Positions 34,278-44,386 of a DNA stretch of 64,000 nt are shown in pieces. Position 1 is the stretch's first letter; the number at the start of each line of letters is the position of its first letter. The position numbers were made by a program, and so were the translations under genes. Under the pieces are notes generated by a model. That model worked only from the letters and a program-made list of their open reading frames with translations, did no database searches and had not been told where the DNA came from. The DNA is taken from positions 28,726,785-28,790,784 of the forward strand of contig OX637333.1 in NCBI GenBank assembly GCA_951799405.1. Reading direction: 5' to 3'. This DNA comes from Agapetus fuscipes (Eukaryota > Arthropoda > Insecta > Trichoptera > Glossosomatidae).

Positions 34278-34864
34278 ATTTTTATAAATATTTAAAAATA
34301 TAAATGGTAAAACATTGTTTTAATTCACTTTATTCTTTTTTTTCTGCATACTCTGAGATGGCAGACCATTGCATTGATAAAGACCATACTTTCGATATTA
34401 CCAATGTAGAGGTAATGCACTCTGAGTGTGAAGTGAGGAGACTGATGGCTCTGGAAGCGTTGGAAATCTACAAAAATAAAAATAAAGACTTAGTGAATGT
34501 GCAGATTCCCTATGTTTCACCAATATTGCAATAACTTGTTTTTTTATTATTATTATTATTATTATTTTTATTTAACTAACACATTTTATTTTTATTGTCT
34601 TACAATTTTTAATTTCATTATACCTAACAATAATGCATTTTTGAATTTACATTTGTGTTTAAAATTTTTTTTATCTATGAATTTTGCTTTTGTTTTGGAA
34701 AAAAAATGTTTTGAAAATTGTTTTGAAAATTATTTTATAAAAATATATTTGTAACCATTCTGCTCTTGAAGATGCCGCATTAGGCGAAAATATTCGAGCA
34801 AAAAAAAAAAATAAAAAAGTGAATTAAAACAATGTTTTACCATTTATATTTTTAAATATTTATA
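34278..34864 (+). mobile_element. Penelope-like element, 3' remnant
   Basis: Flanked by ~50-bp inverted repeats (AATGGTAAAACATTGTTTTA; TAAAACAATGTTTTACCATT). The open frame contains EMADHCIDKDHTFDITNVEV and RRLMALEALEIYKNKNKD, then LVNVQIPY, the pattern at the C-terminus of Penelope-like reverse transcriptase/GIY-YIG proteins (H..DK.H.FD... LEALEIYK). The 3' UTR holds a hairpin module at 34766-34791. Confidence 0.68.
34304..34534 (+). pseudogene. C-terminal fragment of a Penelope-like protein
   Basis: Of 76 codons, only about the last 60 are recognisable. The reverse transcriptase and the GIY-YIG catalytic part are missing, so it is not functional. Its first 15 residues come from the terminal inverted repeat. 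Confidence 0.6.
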
Positions 34865-35279
34865 CATATTATCTGCTTTATTTTAAATGAAATTTTATGC
34901 TATATTATGGGACAAATGCTGTGCTATAAGAAAGACATATTATTTACTTTATTTTGTAGAAAACTCCATGCTATATGATGGGACACATCCTATGACCTAT
35001 GCTGTATTAAAATACGTATTATCTACTTTCTTTTAAAGGATATTCTACGCGTTATTATGGGACACACTCTAAACTGTATTAGAAGACATGTTATCGGCTT
35101 TATTTTATTAGGATTCTCCACGCTATATAATGAAGCATATGCATTGCTATTTGGGCCAACTTAACGCCGTTTATTATAGTAAACGGGACATTTTTACGAT
35201 GTTTAGGACATCGGGGCTAAAAATATCTGATTATACAATTTAATAATTTATAACATGGTCCTGAGAACTAAATTTCAAT

Positions 35280-35516
35280 ATTCTACATTTTAGTCGTCGG
35301 TTGAGTCCACGCTTTGTCAAACTAATGATGCATTTTTATGAAGACCTGTCAATCCAAGATGGCCGCAAGTGAACAGCTGATTAGTCTTCAAACAAATATT
35401 ACCGATATTCGGTAGGTGAGAATGACCGTGGTGATGAGACTTGCAGCCCAGGCATTGTTAGTTTGTCAAAGCGTGGGCTCAACGGACGACTAAAATGTAT
35501 AAGAATAACGCCGTAA
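35280..35516. mobile_element. MITE-C copy, left end eroded
   Basis: CATTTTAGTCGTCGGTTGAG ... CAACGGACGACTAAAATG with the family centre (GGCCGCAAGTGAACAGCTG). Confidence 0.7.
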
Positions 35517-35539
35517 GGATTCTGCTATCATAACAAGAG

Positions 35540-36003
35540 GTCTGTAACTGTAGCTGTAACTGTAACTCTGTCGCCATTCCGCTAGGAGTGGCCAGAGCCT
35601 CTGCAGAGTTGCCTCCATTTTTTCCTATCCTTACATACCTCTTTCAAATCATTCTCATATCCATCACCTTTTTCATGCATTTTCTTCTTTTACGCTCACT
35701 TTATATATCCCATTCTTTCACAATCTCCTCAATCTAATCACTCCACACTTTTCTCGGTCGTCCCTTCCCTCTTTTTTCTTTCACACTTTCTTTGTATACA
35801 CACTTTGTTAGTCTATCATCATTCATTCTTTCCACATGCCCAAACCATCTCATCACATTCTTTTGTACCTTTACTTTCACATCCTCTTTCAAATTACATT
35901 CTTTCTTTACCCATTCATTCCTAACTCTATCCCTCAGAGTTTTTCCTGTCATACTTCTCAAATGCTTCATTTCCACCGTACATACTTTACTCATTTTGCT
36001 ATC
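35540..36003 (-). mobile_element. RTE-like LINE fragment, third subfamily
   Basis: Frame 35994-35734 encodes MSKVCTVEMKHLRSMTGK, LRDRVRNEWVKKECNLKE, VMRWFGHVERMNDDRLTK and GKGRPRKVW. It is homologous to the C-terminus of the 21-24 kb RTE but clearly diverged, so it represents a separate subfamily. The sequence below 35734 carries the degraded end of the ORF. Confidence 0.8.
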
Positions 36004-36261
36004 GTCGGTCTAAATTTGAATTCAAAGTTATCGAATGGTAATGGTTTTATTTATTAAGGTACCTATATTTATAGAAAAACATGTTTCATAAAAGAATTCT
36101 TATTTGAATGGGCATAATTTATTATTATTATTAATTAATTAATATAATACGCATACAAAGTCGGATCATTCTGGAACAGATGTTCCATTTTTCGACGGGC
36201 GAGTCACACGTCTATGCAACTAGTAGCAAATTATAAATAAGCCTTTACCCTTGCGACCATG

Positions 36262-36689
36262 TATGAAGAAGGTTATGAGTGTTATGACTCTGGAGGAAAT
36301 GAAAGAAGTGTGTAAGGACAGAAAGAAATGGCGGTTGATCTGTCATGTTGGCGGCTAGGGTTTTTTAAATTAGAATTTATTTTCTGTTAGTTTCTGATGT
36401 CCATACATGTTATAATTTGTTGATATTAAAAATGTAACTTGTTGTGTATGTTCCTTGACTTATAGGTTAATATGCGGCTGACCACCCATACTGTAAAAAA
36501 TTGTTCACCTTGCCAATGTCACCCCTGTTTCAGGAAAGGTCGGCAAGAGTTAAATGGGTTATGTTCATTTGAGATTCGGGTTTTTATATTGTAGGTCCAC
36601 ATGCGGCATGTGTTAGTGCGAAATTATGCGTGTCTGCTTGTTGTAATGCATTTAATATGAATCTCAAATGATACATATCTTTGCAACTT
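36262..36689 (+). mobile_element. 5'-truncated RTE LINE copy (host of the full LINE)
   Basis: Begins with the last RTE codons (MTLEEMKEVCKDRKKWRL..VGG, stop near 36358). The 3' UTR and tail unit (36455-36689) continue after the inserted LINE at 40796-40818, where the ATTAG repeats end. Confidence 0.85.
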
Positions 36690-36987
36690 TTTCATTGCAA
36701 CAATACAATACATTAAATCAATACGTACAAAAGCTGCTCCGGCTATTTTTAATATTTATATGCTGTAATCGTAATTATTTTGGTGACAAAAGTGTGTGAA
36801 AGTATAATCGAAGTGTTAACAAATGGGACTTATGCTATTATTTTGATAACGGTACTGTGGAACTGGATAAAGTCTTTATTATTAACATATTTACATAGTC
36901 CTATTGAATAGTCATCGTCCAAGCACCTATAAATCTGAGTATAGGGTGGTCACAAAGATTACTGTGTATTTTTTGTCTAAATAATCG

Positions 36988-37707
36988 GTGAGAAGACATA
37001 AAATGACTGCTATGGAATTTATTACTGAGGCAAAAAACATACTAATGAATTTGAACTCGATTATTAATGATACCAACAATAAATTTAGCAAAGACCACAT
37101 AGCAAAGCTCACACCAAGGCTTACCGACCTTTCGGGTACCATCAGCCAAATGGCTGTGAAGATGGGTAGCCTGGAAGGAGAAGTACAGGCGTACAAACAA
37201 ATTGTTAATAATCCTCCCAAATCAATACCCAAATCGAATCCTTCCGACATGTATGAGGCCATTGCTGAGCTGGAAGATCGAAAGGAGAGGTCTAAAAACG
37301 TTATAATTTACAACTTACCTGAAGGTACTTCTAACACAATTGAAGGTATTAAAGAGGATGATGATTCAACTAAAAACACTATAAATCTTATCGATTCTTC
37401 AGCAACATCGGATATTGTGAAAATTTATAGACTGGGAATTAGAAAAACTGATTCATGTCGTCCAGTTAAGGTTGAATTTAGAGACCCGATAACAGTGAAA
37501 AAACTATTAAACTTCAAACGTATTATACCCAATGGAATAAAATTGAAACCAGATCAAACATATCAACAGAGGAAACAATTGCTGGAGTTAAGGACTGAGT
37601 TGGAGGAGAGGAAAAAGAAGGGAGAGGTTAATTTAACCATAAAGTATATAAACTCGTCACCAAAAATTGTTTCAAGCACACCAAAAAACTACAGAGACAT
37701 AAATTAA
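36988..37707 (+). CDS. LINE ORF1 (RNA-binding protein)
   Basis: 239 codons. The first ~95 residues are helical and probably coiled-coil (MEFITEAKNILMNLNSIIN, then GTISQMAVKMGSLEGEVQAYK). From about residue 101 comes an RRM-like domain (RSKNVIIYNLPEG, IVKIYRLG, VKVEFRDPITVKKLL) and a basic C-terminus. There is no CCHC knuckle. This layout is common for ORF1 proteins that coat LINE RNA. It ends in TAA overlapping the beginning of the ORF2 frame. Confidence 0.85.
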   Translation: MRRHKMTAMEFITEAKNILMNLNSIINDTNNKFSKDHIAKLTPRLTDLSGTISQMAVKMGSLEGEVQAYKQIVNNPPKSIPKSNPSDMYEAIAELEDRKERSKNVIIYNLPEGTSNTIEGIKEDDDSTKNTINLIDSSATSDIVKIYRLGIRKTDSCRPVKVEFRDPITVKKLLNFKRIIPNGIKLKPDQTYQQRKQLLELRTELEERKKKGEVNLTIKYINSSPKIVSSTPKNYRDIN

Positions 37708-37712
37708 ACTGC

Positions 37713-40526
37713 TTGTATCAAAATCTGAGAGGTGTTTGTACTAAAGTGAGTGAGTTTTCCTCAATAGTACCAACCCTAGCATACGACATTCTCATTTTTA
37801 CGGAGACTTGGCTTCACCCAAATATCCACACTGCTGAACTGGGGCTCTTCTCTTACACTACATACCGCCTGGACCGAAATGAACTCAATAGCACTAAAGT
37901 GAGAGGTGGTGGAGTGCTGATCTCAGTGAATAGAAATCTCAATTCCCGCAAACTCAAAACGATCAACTCTGATGTTGAACAAGTTTTTATCTTGGTGTCT
38001 TTTAGTGGTTTTAAAATGGTGTTGGGTACAGTGTATATTCCGCCCTCTGCTGATATAGCGGTCTATCGAAGTCATTGCGATGAGGTGGAGCGATTAAAGA
38101 TTGCCTATCCTGACGCTAAATTTCTTATTGTGGGAGATTATAATCTTCCAAATATTAATTGGATGGAACTGGGATCGGACTCATCACCGAATCCTAATAG
38201 ATGTAATTTAACTGAGCGTGAAAATACTGTATTTGATATGTCTCTTCTTCTAAACCTTAATCAAGTTAATAGAGTTAGAAATGCAGGTGATAGAATACTA
38301 GATCTAGTTTTTTGTAGTAATATGTCTACAATTGTTAACGAATCAGTGGAAGCTGTTGTTCCTCCGGACAGTCACCATCCGATTTTGCATATTGTCATTG
38401 ATATTACTAAACCGCAGGTCTGTAATGTTGACTCTCCAGAATCCTATCGGAATTTTGTCAGGGCTAATTATGAATGTGTAAACAAGTTTTTGTCTGAGGC
38501 CAATTGGTCATTCATCAATGCGAAAAATAATAATTTAGGCGAGATGGTTGAGGAGTTTTACAGCATTCTGAATGGAGCCATTGATTTGTGTATACCAGTT
38601 ACAAAAGTTAGAAAATCATCATTCCCTAAATGGTATAGCCGTGATCTAATTGATTGTATCTGTGAGAAGAAACTTGCTCATAAAAAGTACAAGGAGACCA
38701 GATTAGCGCCAGATTATGAGAATTTCAATTTTCACAGAAAGCAGTGTAAGAAAATCTTGGTAGCGTGTTATAATGAATATATTAATGGCATTGAAATGTC
38801 TGTTAGGTCTGATGTAAAAAAGATTTTCAATTATTCACGATCTCTCAAAAATGAGAGTCAGAAAACTATATCTAATAATAATGTGGGAGAAGTACCAAAC
38901 CTATTTGCTACGTTTTTTAAAAGTGTTTTTACTACTGATAATACTGGTCAGTCCTTTGATTTCTCATCTCACATTGATTTTCAGCTCTCGAGCTTGTCAT
39001 TTGAAGTGTCTGATGTTACATCAGGTATAAAATTAATGAAACCTTTAACTTGTCCTGGCCCTGATGGGGTTCCGGCATTTTTTTTAAAGAATTGTGCTTC
39101 TAGTTTGACACAACCTTTGTGCACTATTTTTAATTTATCTATATCTTCTGGATGCTTTCCACTTATCTGGAAGACATCCTACATCACTCCAATATTCAAA
39201 GGTAAGGATAGGAAGGATGTCACAAACTACAGACCTATTAACTTGCTCTCGGCTATTCCCAAACTGCTTGAAAAACTGATTTTATCGAAAATTGGATTTG
39301 TGGTCACTAGATCTTTAACTAATTGTCAACATGGCTTTTTACCCAATAGATCTACGACCACTAATCTCATGTCTTATGAGAATTTTTTGTCGGGGGCTCT
39401 TGGTAGACGTAAACAGATCGATGTTATTTACACAGATTTCGCTAAAGCTTTTGATAGAGTTTCTCACAATATCTTGCTTACGAAACTGGAAGCAATGGGA
39501 GTATCTGGTAGCTTTTTGTTGTGGATTAGGAGTTATATTATGAATCGTTCCCTCATCGTGAAAATAAATAACTCTGAGTCTGATCCTTTTACACAAACTA
39601 GTGGTGTCCCACAGGGATCTCATCTTGGTCCGCTGCTATTTTTATTATTCATTGACGATATTGTTAATGTTGTCCAGGACTGTAATGTACTTTTGTTTGC
39701 GGATGACATTAAAAATTTTCGTGAGATCGACTCAATCAACGATTGTATTAAACTACAATCGACACTTGATAGATTAAATAACTGGTGTTCACTTAATCAT
39801 CTTTATCTTAATATATCCAAATGTCAAGTGATGCGTTTTTATAGAATAAAAAACCCATTGATTAAAGATTATGTTATTAATCATAACTTATTAAATAATG
39901 TTTTAGTCATCTCTGACTTGGGGGTTCTGTTTGATCATAAACTCTCATTTGTCGCCCACATTAACGATATCCGCGCTAAAAGTATGAAAATGCTTGGCTT
40001 TGTTTTCCGAATTACCAAAGATTTCCGTGATTTACAAACAATAAAAATTCTTTATACTTCACTGGTCCGTAGCGTTTTAGAATACTGTTCTACCATCTGG
40101 TCTCCTCACTTCTCGGTCCATATTGACAATATTGAAAAAGTTCATACTAAATTTTTAAAAATCGTTAATTTTAAACTAAATATTCCTATTGCTAATTTTG
40201 ACCCCATCTTCCTTAACTCCTTACTTAATTTAACTAGTTTGTCTAATAGGAGAAAAATTATTGATTTACTCACACTCTATAAAATTAAGAATGGTCTAAT
40301 AGATTGCCCGATGTTGCTTGAAACTATTAATTTTTTTGTTCCGCGACAGGGATCTCGTCAGATAGTTCCTTATCGCCCTGTAGCTTCCAATACAAATGCA
40401 CATTATAACAGTTGCATAAATCGCCTTCAACGTAGTGGTAATACCTGTACACTGGACTTTGACCCACCCAACAATAACTTTGATAGGTATAGAGCTGCTC
40501 TGTTGAGGTACTTTTTGGATGAATAG
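37713..40526 (+). CDS. LINE ORF2 (endonuclease + reverse transcriptase)
   Basis: About 938 codons, no internal stop. The endonuclease covers roughly residues 1-235: YQNLRGVCTK, FTETWLHPN, GTVYIPP, VGDYNLPNINW, LDLVFCSN and PPDSHHPI. The reverse transcriptase follows: ITPIFKGKDRKDV, NYRPINLLSAIPKLLEK, YTDFAKAFDRVSHN, GVPQGSHLGPLLFLLFIDD and catalytic FADD near residue 660, then LYTSLVRSVLEYCSTIWSP. The frame has no ATG at its start: it opens at a TTG (37713), lies in the -1 frame relative to ORF1, and remains open upstream across the ORF1 stop. Coupled reinitiation or frameshifting is therefore likely. The position of the usual S-D-H motif reads D-S-H-H-P, which may be a clade variant. Confidence 0.9.
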   Translation: MYQNLRGVCTKVSEFSSIVPTLAYDILIFTETWLHPNIHTAELGLFSYTTYRLDRNELNSTKVRGGGVLISVNRNLNSRKLKTINSDVEQVFILVSFSGFKMVLGTVYIPPSADIAVYRSHCDEVERLKIAYPDAKFLIVGDYNLPNINWMELGSDSSPNPNRCNLTERENTVFDMSLLLNLNQVNRVRNAGDRILDLVFCSNMSTIVNESVEAVVPPDSHHPILHIVIDITKPQVCNVDSPESYRNFVRANYECVNKFLSEANWSFINAKNNNLGEMVEEFYSILNGAIDLCIPVTKVRKSSFPKWYSRDLIDCICEKKLAHKKYKETRLAPDYENFNFHRKQCKKILVACYNEYINGIEMSVRSDVKKIFNYSRSLKNESQKTISNNNVGEVPNLFATFFKSVFTTDNTGQSFDFSSHIDFQLSSLSFEVSDVTSGIKLMKPLTCPGPDGVPAFFLKNCASSLTQPLCTIFNLSISSGCFPLIWKTSYITPIFKGKDRKDVTNYRPINLLSAIPKLLEKLILSKIGFVVTRSLTNCQHGFLPNRSTTTNLMSYENFLSGALGRRKQIDVIYTDFAKAFDRVSHNILLTKLEAMGVSGSFLLWIRSYIMNRSLIVKINNSESDPFTQTSGVPQGSHLGPLLFLLFIDDIVNVVQDCNVLLFADDIKNFREIDSINDCIKLQSTLDRLNNWCSLNHLYLNISKCQVMRFYRIKNPLIKDYVINHNLLNNVLVISDLGVLFDHKLSFVAHINDIRAKSMKMLGFVFRITKDFRDLQTIKILYTSLVRSVLEYCSTIWSPHFSVHIDNIEKVHTKFLKIVNFKLNIPIANFDPIFLNSLLNLTSLSNRRKIIDLLTLYKIKNGLIDCPMLLETINFFVPRQGSRQIVPYRPVASNTNAHYNSCINRLQRSGNTCTLDFDPPNNNFDRYRAALLRYFLDE

Positions 40527-40763
40527 TGTTTTTATTTCTGTTGCTTGTATATTTCATTTGATTTTTGATTTATATTTTTTGATTTATATTTTTTCTCTAG
40601 ATAGTAACTTTGATTTTTATTCTTATTTTTATATAGTTTTTGTTATGGTGTTTATTTGTTTCATTTTACTTTCATATACTTTACATCTTTTTGGTATTTT
40701 TATGTATTTGTGTTATTTTTGAAACTATGTAACCATTTCATGTAAAAGGCACTAAGTGCCGTT

Positions 40764-40765
40764 AA

Positions 40766-40795
<30 letters not shown>
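40764..40795 (+). repeat. TAAA microsatellite at LINE 3' end
   Basis: About eight TAAA units form the tail of the LINE at 36690-40795. Confidence 0.9.
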
Positions 40796-40796
<1 letters not shown>

Positions 40797-40818
40797 ACTT
40801 AGATTTAGATTAGATTAG

Positions 40819-41360
40819 GCCTCATATCGTTTTTAGTTTTAGTACTTAATTCAATTATTTATTCATCCAGACTTAAAATTTGAATTTTCAAGCAGGAATA
40901 ATAATTATTTCAAAATTTCGTAAAATCATAATTATAATAATATTAATGTAATAATTTATATTTAGAATGTTAATTTGTAAAGTGATCCCGCTTAAGGAGT
41001 AACGCTCCATTAAGGAACATCTGGTTTTGACACTTAACCACTTAATTCAGAATCTAAAAACTTACTTTAGTGCCGACTAACTAAGACATCTTTAAACTTA
41101 GTTAACATCATCCAAAATCATCTCAATTTAAAAATAATAAAGAAAATAATACAGCTGATTCAAAGTGAATTTACATCCATAAAATAATATTTATTTATGT
41201 GTTTTTCAATGTTTAATTATAAAAAAATTAAGCCGTGATTAAGTGGGATAGATTTGATTTTGAATAAGACACTAATAGTGAACTAGAAAATTGACCTTTA
41301 GGTACTATTATATTTGTAATTATTTCTGGAGATAATTTTCTTGAATATCTATTTTTGTGT
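40819..41360. other. no gene recognised
   Basis: Very AT-rich DNA beyond the LINE; no repeat family seen. Confidence 0.5.
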
Positions 41361-41860
41361 CTAATCTAATCTAAGTTGCAAAAATATGTTACATTGTGGA
41401 TTCACGTTGTATGCATTATCACAAGCAGACACGTACAAGTACGCGCTTGCACATGCCGCATGTGAACCTACAACATAAAAACCCAAATCTCAAATGGACA
41501 TACACCCTGCAACTCTTGTCGACCATCCCTGAAACAGGAGTGACATTGGCACAGTGAAACATTTTTTACAGTATAGGTGGTCAGCCGCACACCAACCTAT
41601 AAATCAAGGTGCATTTGGAGAAATTATATACTTCATTCACTAATAGGTTGGTATGAGGCTTACCCCCCTTGCTGCAAAATTTCTGGGAAAGGCGGCAGGA
41701 GTTGAAAAGTTTATGTTCGTGTGAGGTTTGGTTTAGTTTGCATGTACACATGCAGCATGTGTAAGCGCCAACTTACATGTGCCTGCTTGCGGGAATGCAT
41801 TCATTGTAAGAACCTTAAATGTCATTATATCTTTGCAGCTTACATTAATTATAGATCTTA
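41361..41860. mobile_element. two RTE-tail units in opposite orientation
   Basis: 41361-41612 is minus (TAATCTAATCTAAGTTGC..AAATCAAGG). 41644-41860 is plus (TAATAGGTTGGTATGAGG..TTGCAGCTTACATTA). Confidence 0.72.
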
Positions 41861-42254
41861 TTTAGCACTATCAAATTTATAATTCTTGGTTCATCTTTCA
41901 ATGGACTCGAGATATTAAAATTGTGACCTCACACGGTCGGGTTGCTAGGGAAAAGGCAAACAAATATTTGGTTGCTAAGGACGCTAGCCACATACATAAT
42001 ATTACGTTGATGTTTGACGTTAGCCCGTCGAAAATAATAACTAGACTCGGAAAAGATTTTAAAATTTGAATTTTTCTCACACGTCTATGTAACAAGGGCC
42101 CAACGCAACACACAACCCAGCACTCCGCAACTAACAGCCCTGCTACAAAGGATCAAGGCATGAACCGCCACTTCACCAACACCTCTGCGGCACTACAACA
42201 AGTGTTATATACAATCTAGAGAGTATCCCGCACAGGAATCCTTAAAATTTACAT

Positions 42255-42515
42255 GCCCATAATCTATAATCTAAGTTGCAAGGATATATTAACATTTAAA
42301 GCTCATGTCAAATGCATGCCCAATAACAAACACATGTAGTTCGCGCTTACAAATGCTGAATTTGTACTTACAAATAAAATCCAAACCTCAAATTATGTAA
42401 CATAAGCCTTACAACTTTTGCGAACTTTCCTGAAACAGGGCTGGCATTGGCAAAGTGAACCGTATTTTACAGTTTAGGTGGTCAGCCTCATACCAACCTA
42501 TAAGTCAAGGAATAC
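42255..42515 (-). mobile_element. RTE-tail unit
   Basis: ATAATCTAAGTTGCAAGG through CCTATAAGTCAAGGAA; adjacent to a Penelope-like hairpin module at 42546. Confidence 0.72.
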
Positions 42516-42545
42516 ATAGTACAATGTTATTTAAATACATCTTAC

Positions 42546-42672
42546 CTGATGATGACCTACTAGGTCGAAAACGCGTTTGTAATTTTTTTACAGTGTTTTC
42601 TTTGAATTCCTTCAAAAATTATAAATTAAACAATATAAATTTTTACAGTGTTAATACACAAACAATACAAAA
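42546..42672 (+). mobile_element. Penelope-like tail
   Basis: CTGATGAT-GACCT-ACT-AGGTC-GAAAACG followed by CAGTGTTAATACACAAACA. Confidence 0.5.
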
Positions 42673-43259
42673 TATATTATTTAAATACGTTATTGTCAAA
42701 TTTTCTATGAATTTTGTCGACGTGCCGCTATGGTCGATCCCATTCATTAAAATCCCCGTACCCGCATATGAAATTAATTGACTTGAACTGTCTGATGGTA
42801 CTTGGCTGATGAAGGTCACGGTGCATAAGTGGCCGACAAGCAGGAGGTCGTTAATCATCGTCCTCCCAAAATAGGTCATCAGGCTTAAATGGATCTCCAC
42901 ACATCGCATTGTTATTTACAATATTAATCCTTGAGATAAGAGGGTGAAAGGGATATTTTGGCTTGGCCGAAATTCAAATACAGATACTTAATTGATCTGT
43001 ACCCTTAGTACGAGCTGCAAAACTTGAGTTATGTAAAGTTTACGGCAATTATTTATTAAAGAGTGATTTCCCCCAGAATATGCCGTTTTTGTTTGTTAGA
43101 ACTTGATTTTATTCATCACTGTAACTCTTTTGCCAAGACCATAAAGTGTAAGAAACAAAAAAGGCAGATTTTGGGAGATATCACTCTTTAATATTTTCCG
43201 TAAACTTTACTTTTATTAAGTTTTGCAACTCGTACTAAGGGTACAGGTGAGTACAACTT

Positions 43260-43365
43260 AGTCGTCTTGCAGAGAGGTTGTCTCCTGAAGACGTTGGCTA
43301 CGTTGCTAACTAAACGTCCATTTTAATGTAAGTTTTCTTATATCGGTTCGTCTAATATAATTAAT
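43260..43365 (+). repeat. TCATCCTCAG-family repeat with module
   Basis: CTGAAGAC-GTTGGC-TACGTT-GCTAAC-TAAACG (43285-43317) and CGGTTCGTCTAATATA. Confidence 0.55.
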
Positions 43366-43371
43366 AAAAAC

Positions 43372-43698
43372 GCAGCGCAACTAAGCTACACATATCGTGT
43401 ACCTTCTTGCCGCGTTGTCCCCGAAGGTTTCTGCATGTGGCGAGCGAAACCTTTTTATTTTACAGGTAAGGGAGCCGGCCTTGCGCCAACCACTTCAGTT
43501 GAAGTGGGGGTTTCCCAGATCTCGAGGGGGCTAAGTACTCATTTCTTGTGAAGGCTGAGTACACCTTGCCGTTATTTTATTTTGGGGTTTGAAATAAACA
43601 CCGAAACGGGAAATAATTTCTGACATCCTCGAAGGGATTCGAACCCGAGCTCACGGCATAGAATGCAAGGACTCTACCAACTGAGCTATCGACCGGAC
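43372..43698 (-). mobile_element. SINE-B copy, complete
   Basis: From AACTAAGCTACACATAT to the head CCGGTCGATAGCTCAGTTGG (minus), with GGTTCGAATCCC as B box. Confidence 0.8.
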
Positions 43699-43735
43699 AG
43701 GGGGTGAAAGGGATATTTTAGCTTGACCGGATTCC

Positions 43736-43990
43736 AAATACAGATACTTAATTGATCAGTTCATCCTCAGTCGTCTTGCAGAGATGGTGCCTCCTAAAGA
43801 CGTTGGCTATAGAGAATAATGTAAGTTCTCTTATAATGGTTCGTGGAATATATGAATGTGTAGTTATTACAATTGTAAATACTAAATTGATGCTGAAGAG
43901 TTGCTTTCCGGGATCTGATGCCGTGGTCTGTGGGAGCTGGAGCTTCCGGCCGTTTCACCCATGTCCACAATGGGCTTCTTCAGCATCACA
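43736..43990. repeat. repeat fragment plus reverse hairpin module
   Basis: 43756-43850 is a TCATCCTCAG-family copy with its hairpin lost. 43951-43983 (minus) reads CTGAAGAA-GCCCAT-TGTGGAC-ATGGGT-GAAACG. Confidence 0.5.
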
Positions 43991-44386
43991 GTTTCATCAA
44001 AATCATCTTCATCATTTCACGTTCACGCTGAACGCACGTTGGACTAAAAACCACGGAGCTTTCGATGAAAATTCCCATTACTCATATTCATTCCCTGACT
44101 CACCCGCGGTTTTTTTAATGACCAGTCTTTTAGTTTTTGAGTGTAAAAACTCGTTGATACAACACACAAGTTTTTATTAATAGAATTCGTATATTTTCCT
44201 CTGAAAACGAAAATTTAACTCGAGTGGGAAATCATTCAAAGATTTCTGAATACCTCTAAATTTTGGTTGAGCGTGGGATGAACTCATGCGTTAGTGAATC
44301 CCGTGACATAATATTGAGATAAGTGCGTAAAGGTCATGGATCAACAGATGATGCTGAAACTAAAAAAAAATGAGAAGAATCCTCAC

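Larger units (their letters stand above)
33060..35150 (+). repeat. degenerate satellite (GCTATAT-ATGGGACACAT type)
   Basis: Loosely repeated phrases ATGCTATATNATGGGACACA, GTTATTNACTTTATTTTG and TAGAAAACTCCATGCTATA. The best-preserved units are 34130-34225 and 34905-35000. The array is broken by a hAT-like element (33209-33811) and a Penelope-like piece (34278-34864). Confidence 0.6.
36690..40795 (+). mobile_element. full-length CR1/Jockey-superfamily LINE
   Basis: Structurally complete non-LTR retrotransposon, about 4.1 kb: 5' UTR, ORF1, ORF2, and a TAAA-repeat 3' end (40764-40795) instead of poly(A). It is inserted in the ATTAG tail of an older RTE copy: AACTT at 36685-36689 is duplicated at 40796-40800, and the interrupted tail resumes as AGATTTAGATTAGATTAG. 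Both ORFs are uninterrupted, so insertion is recent. Confidence 0.88.
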
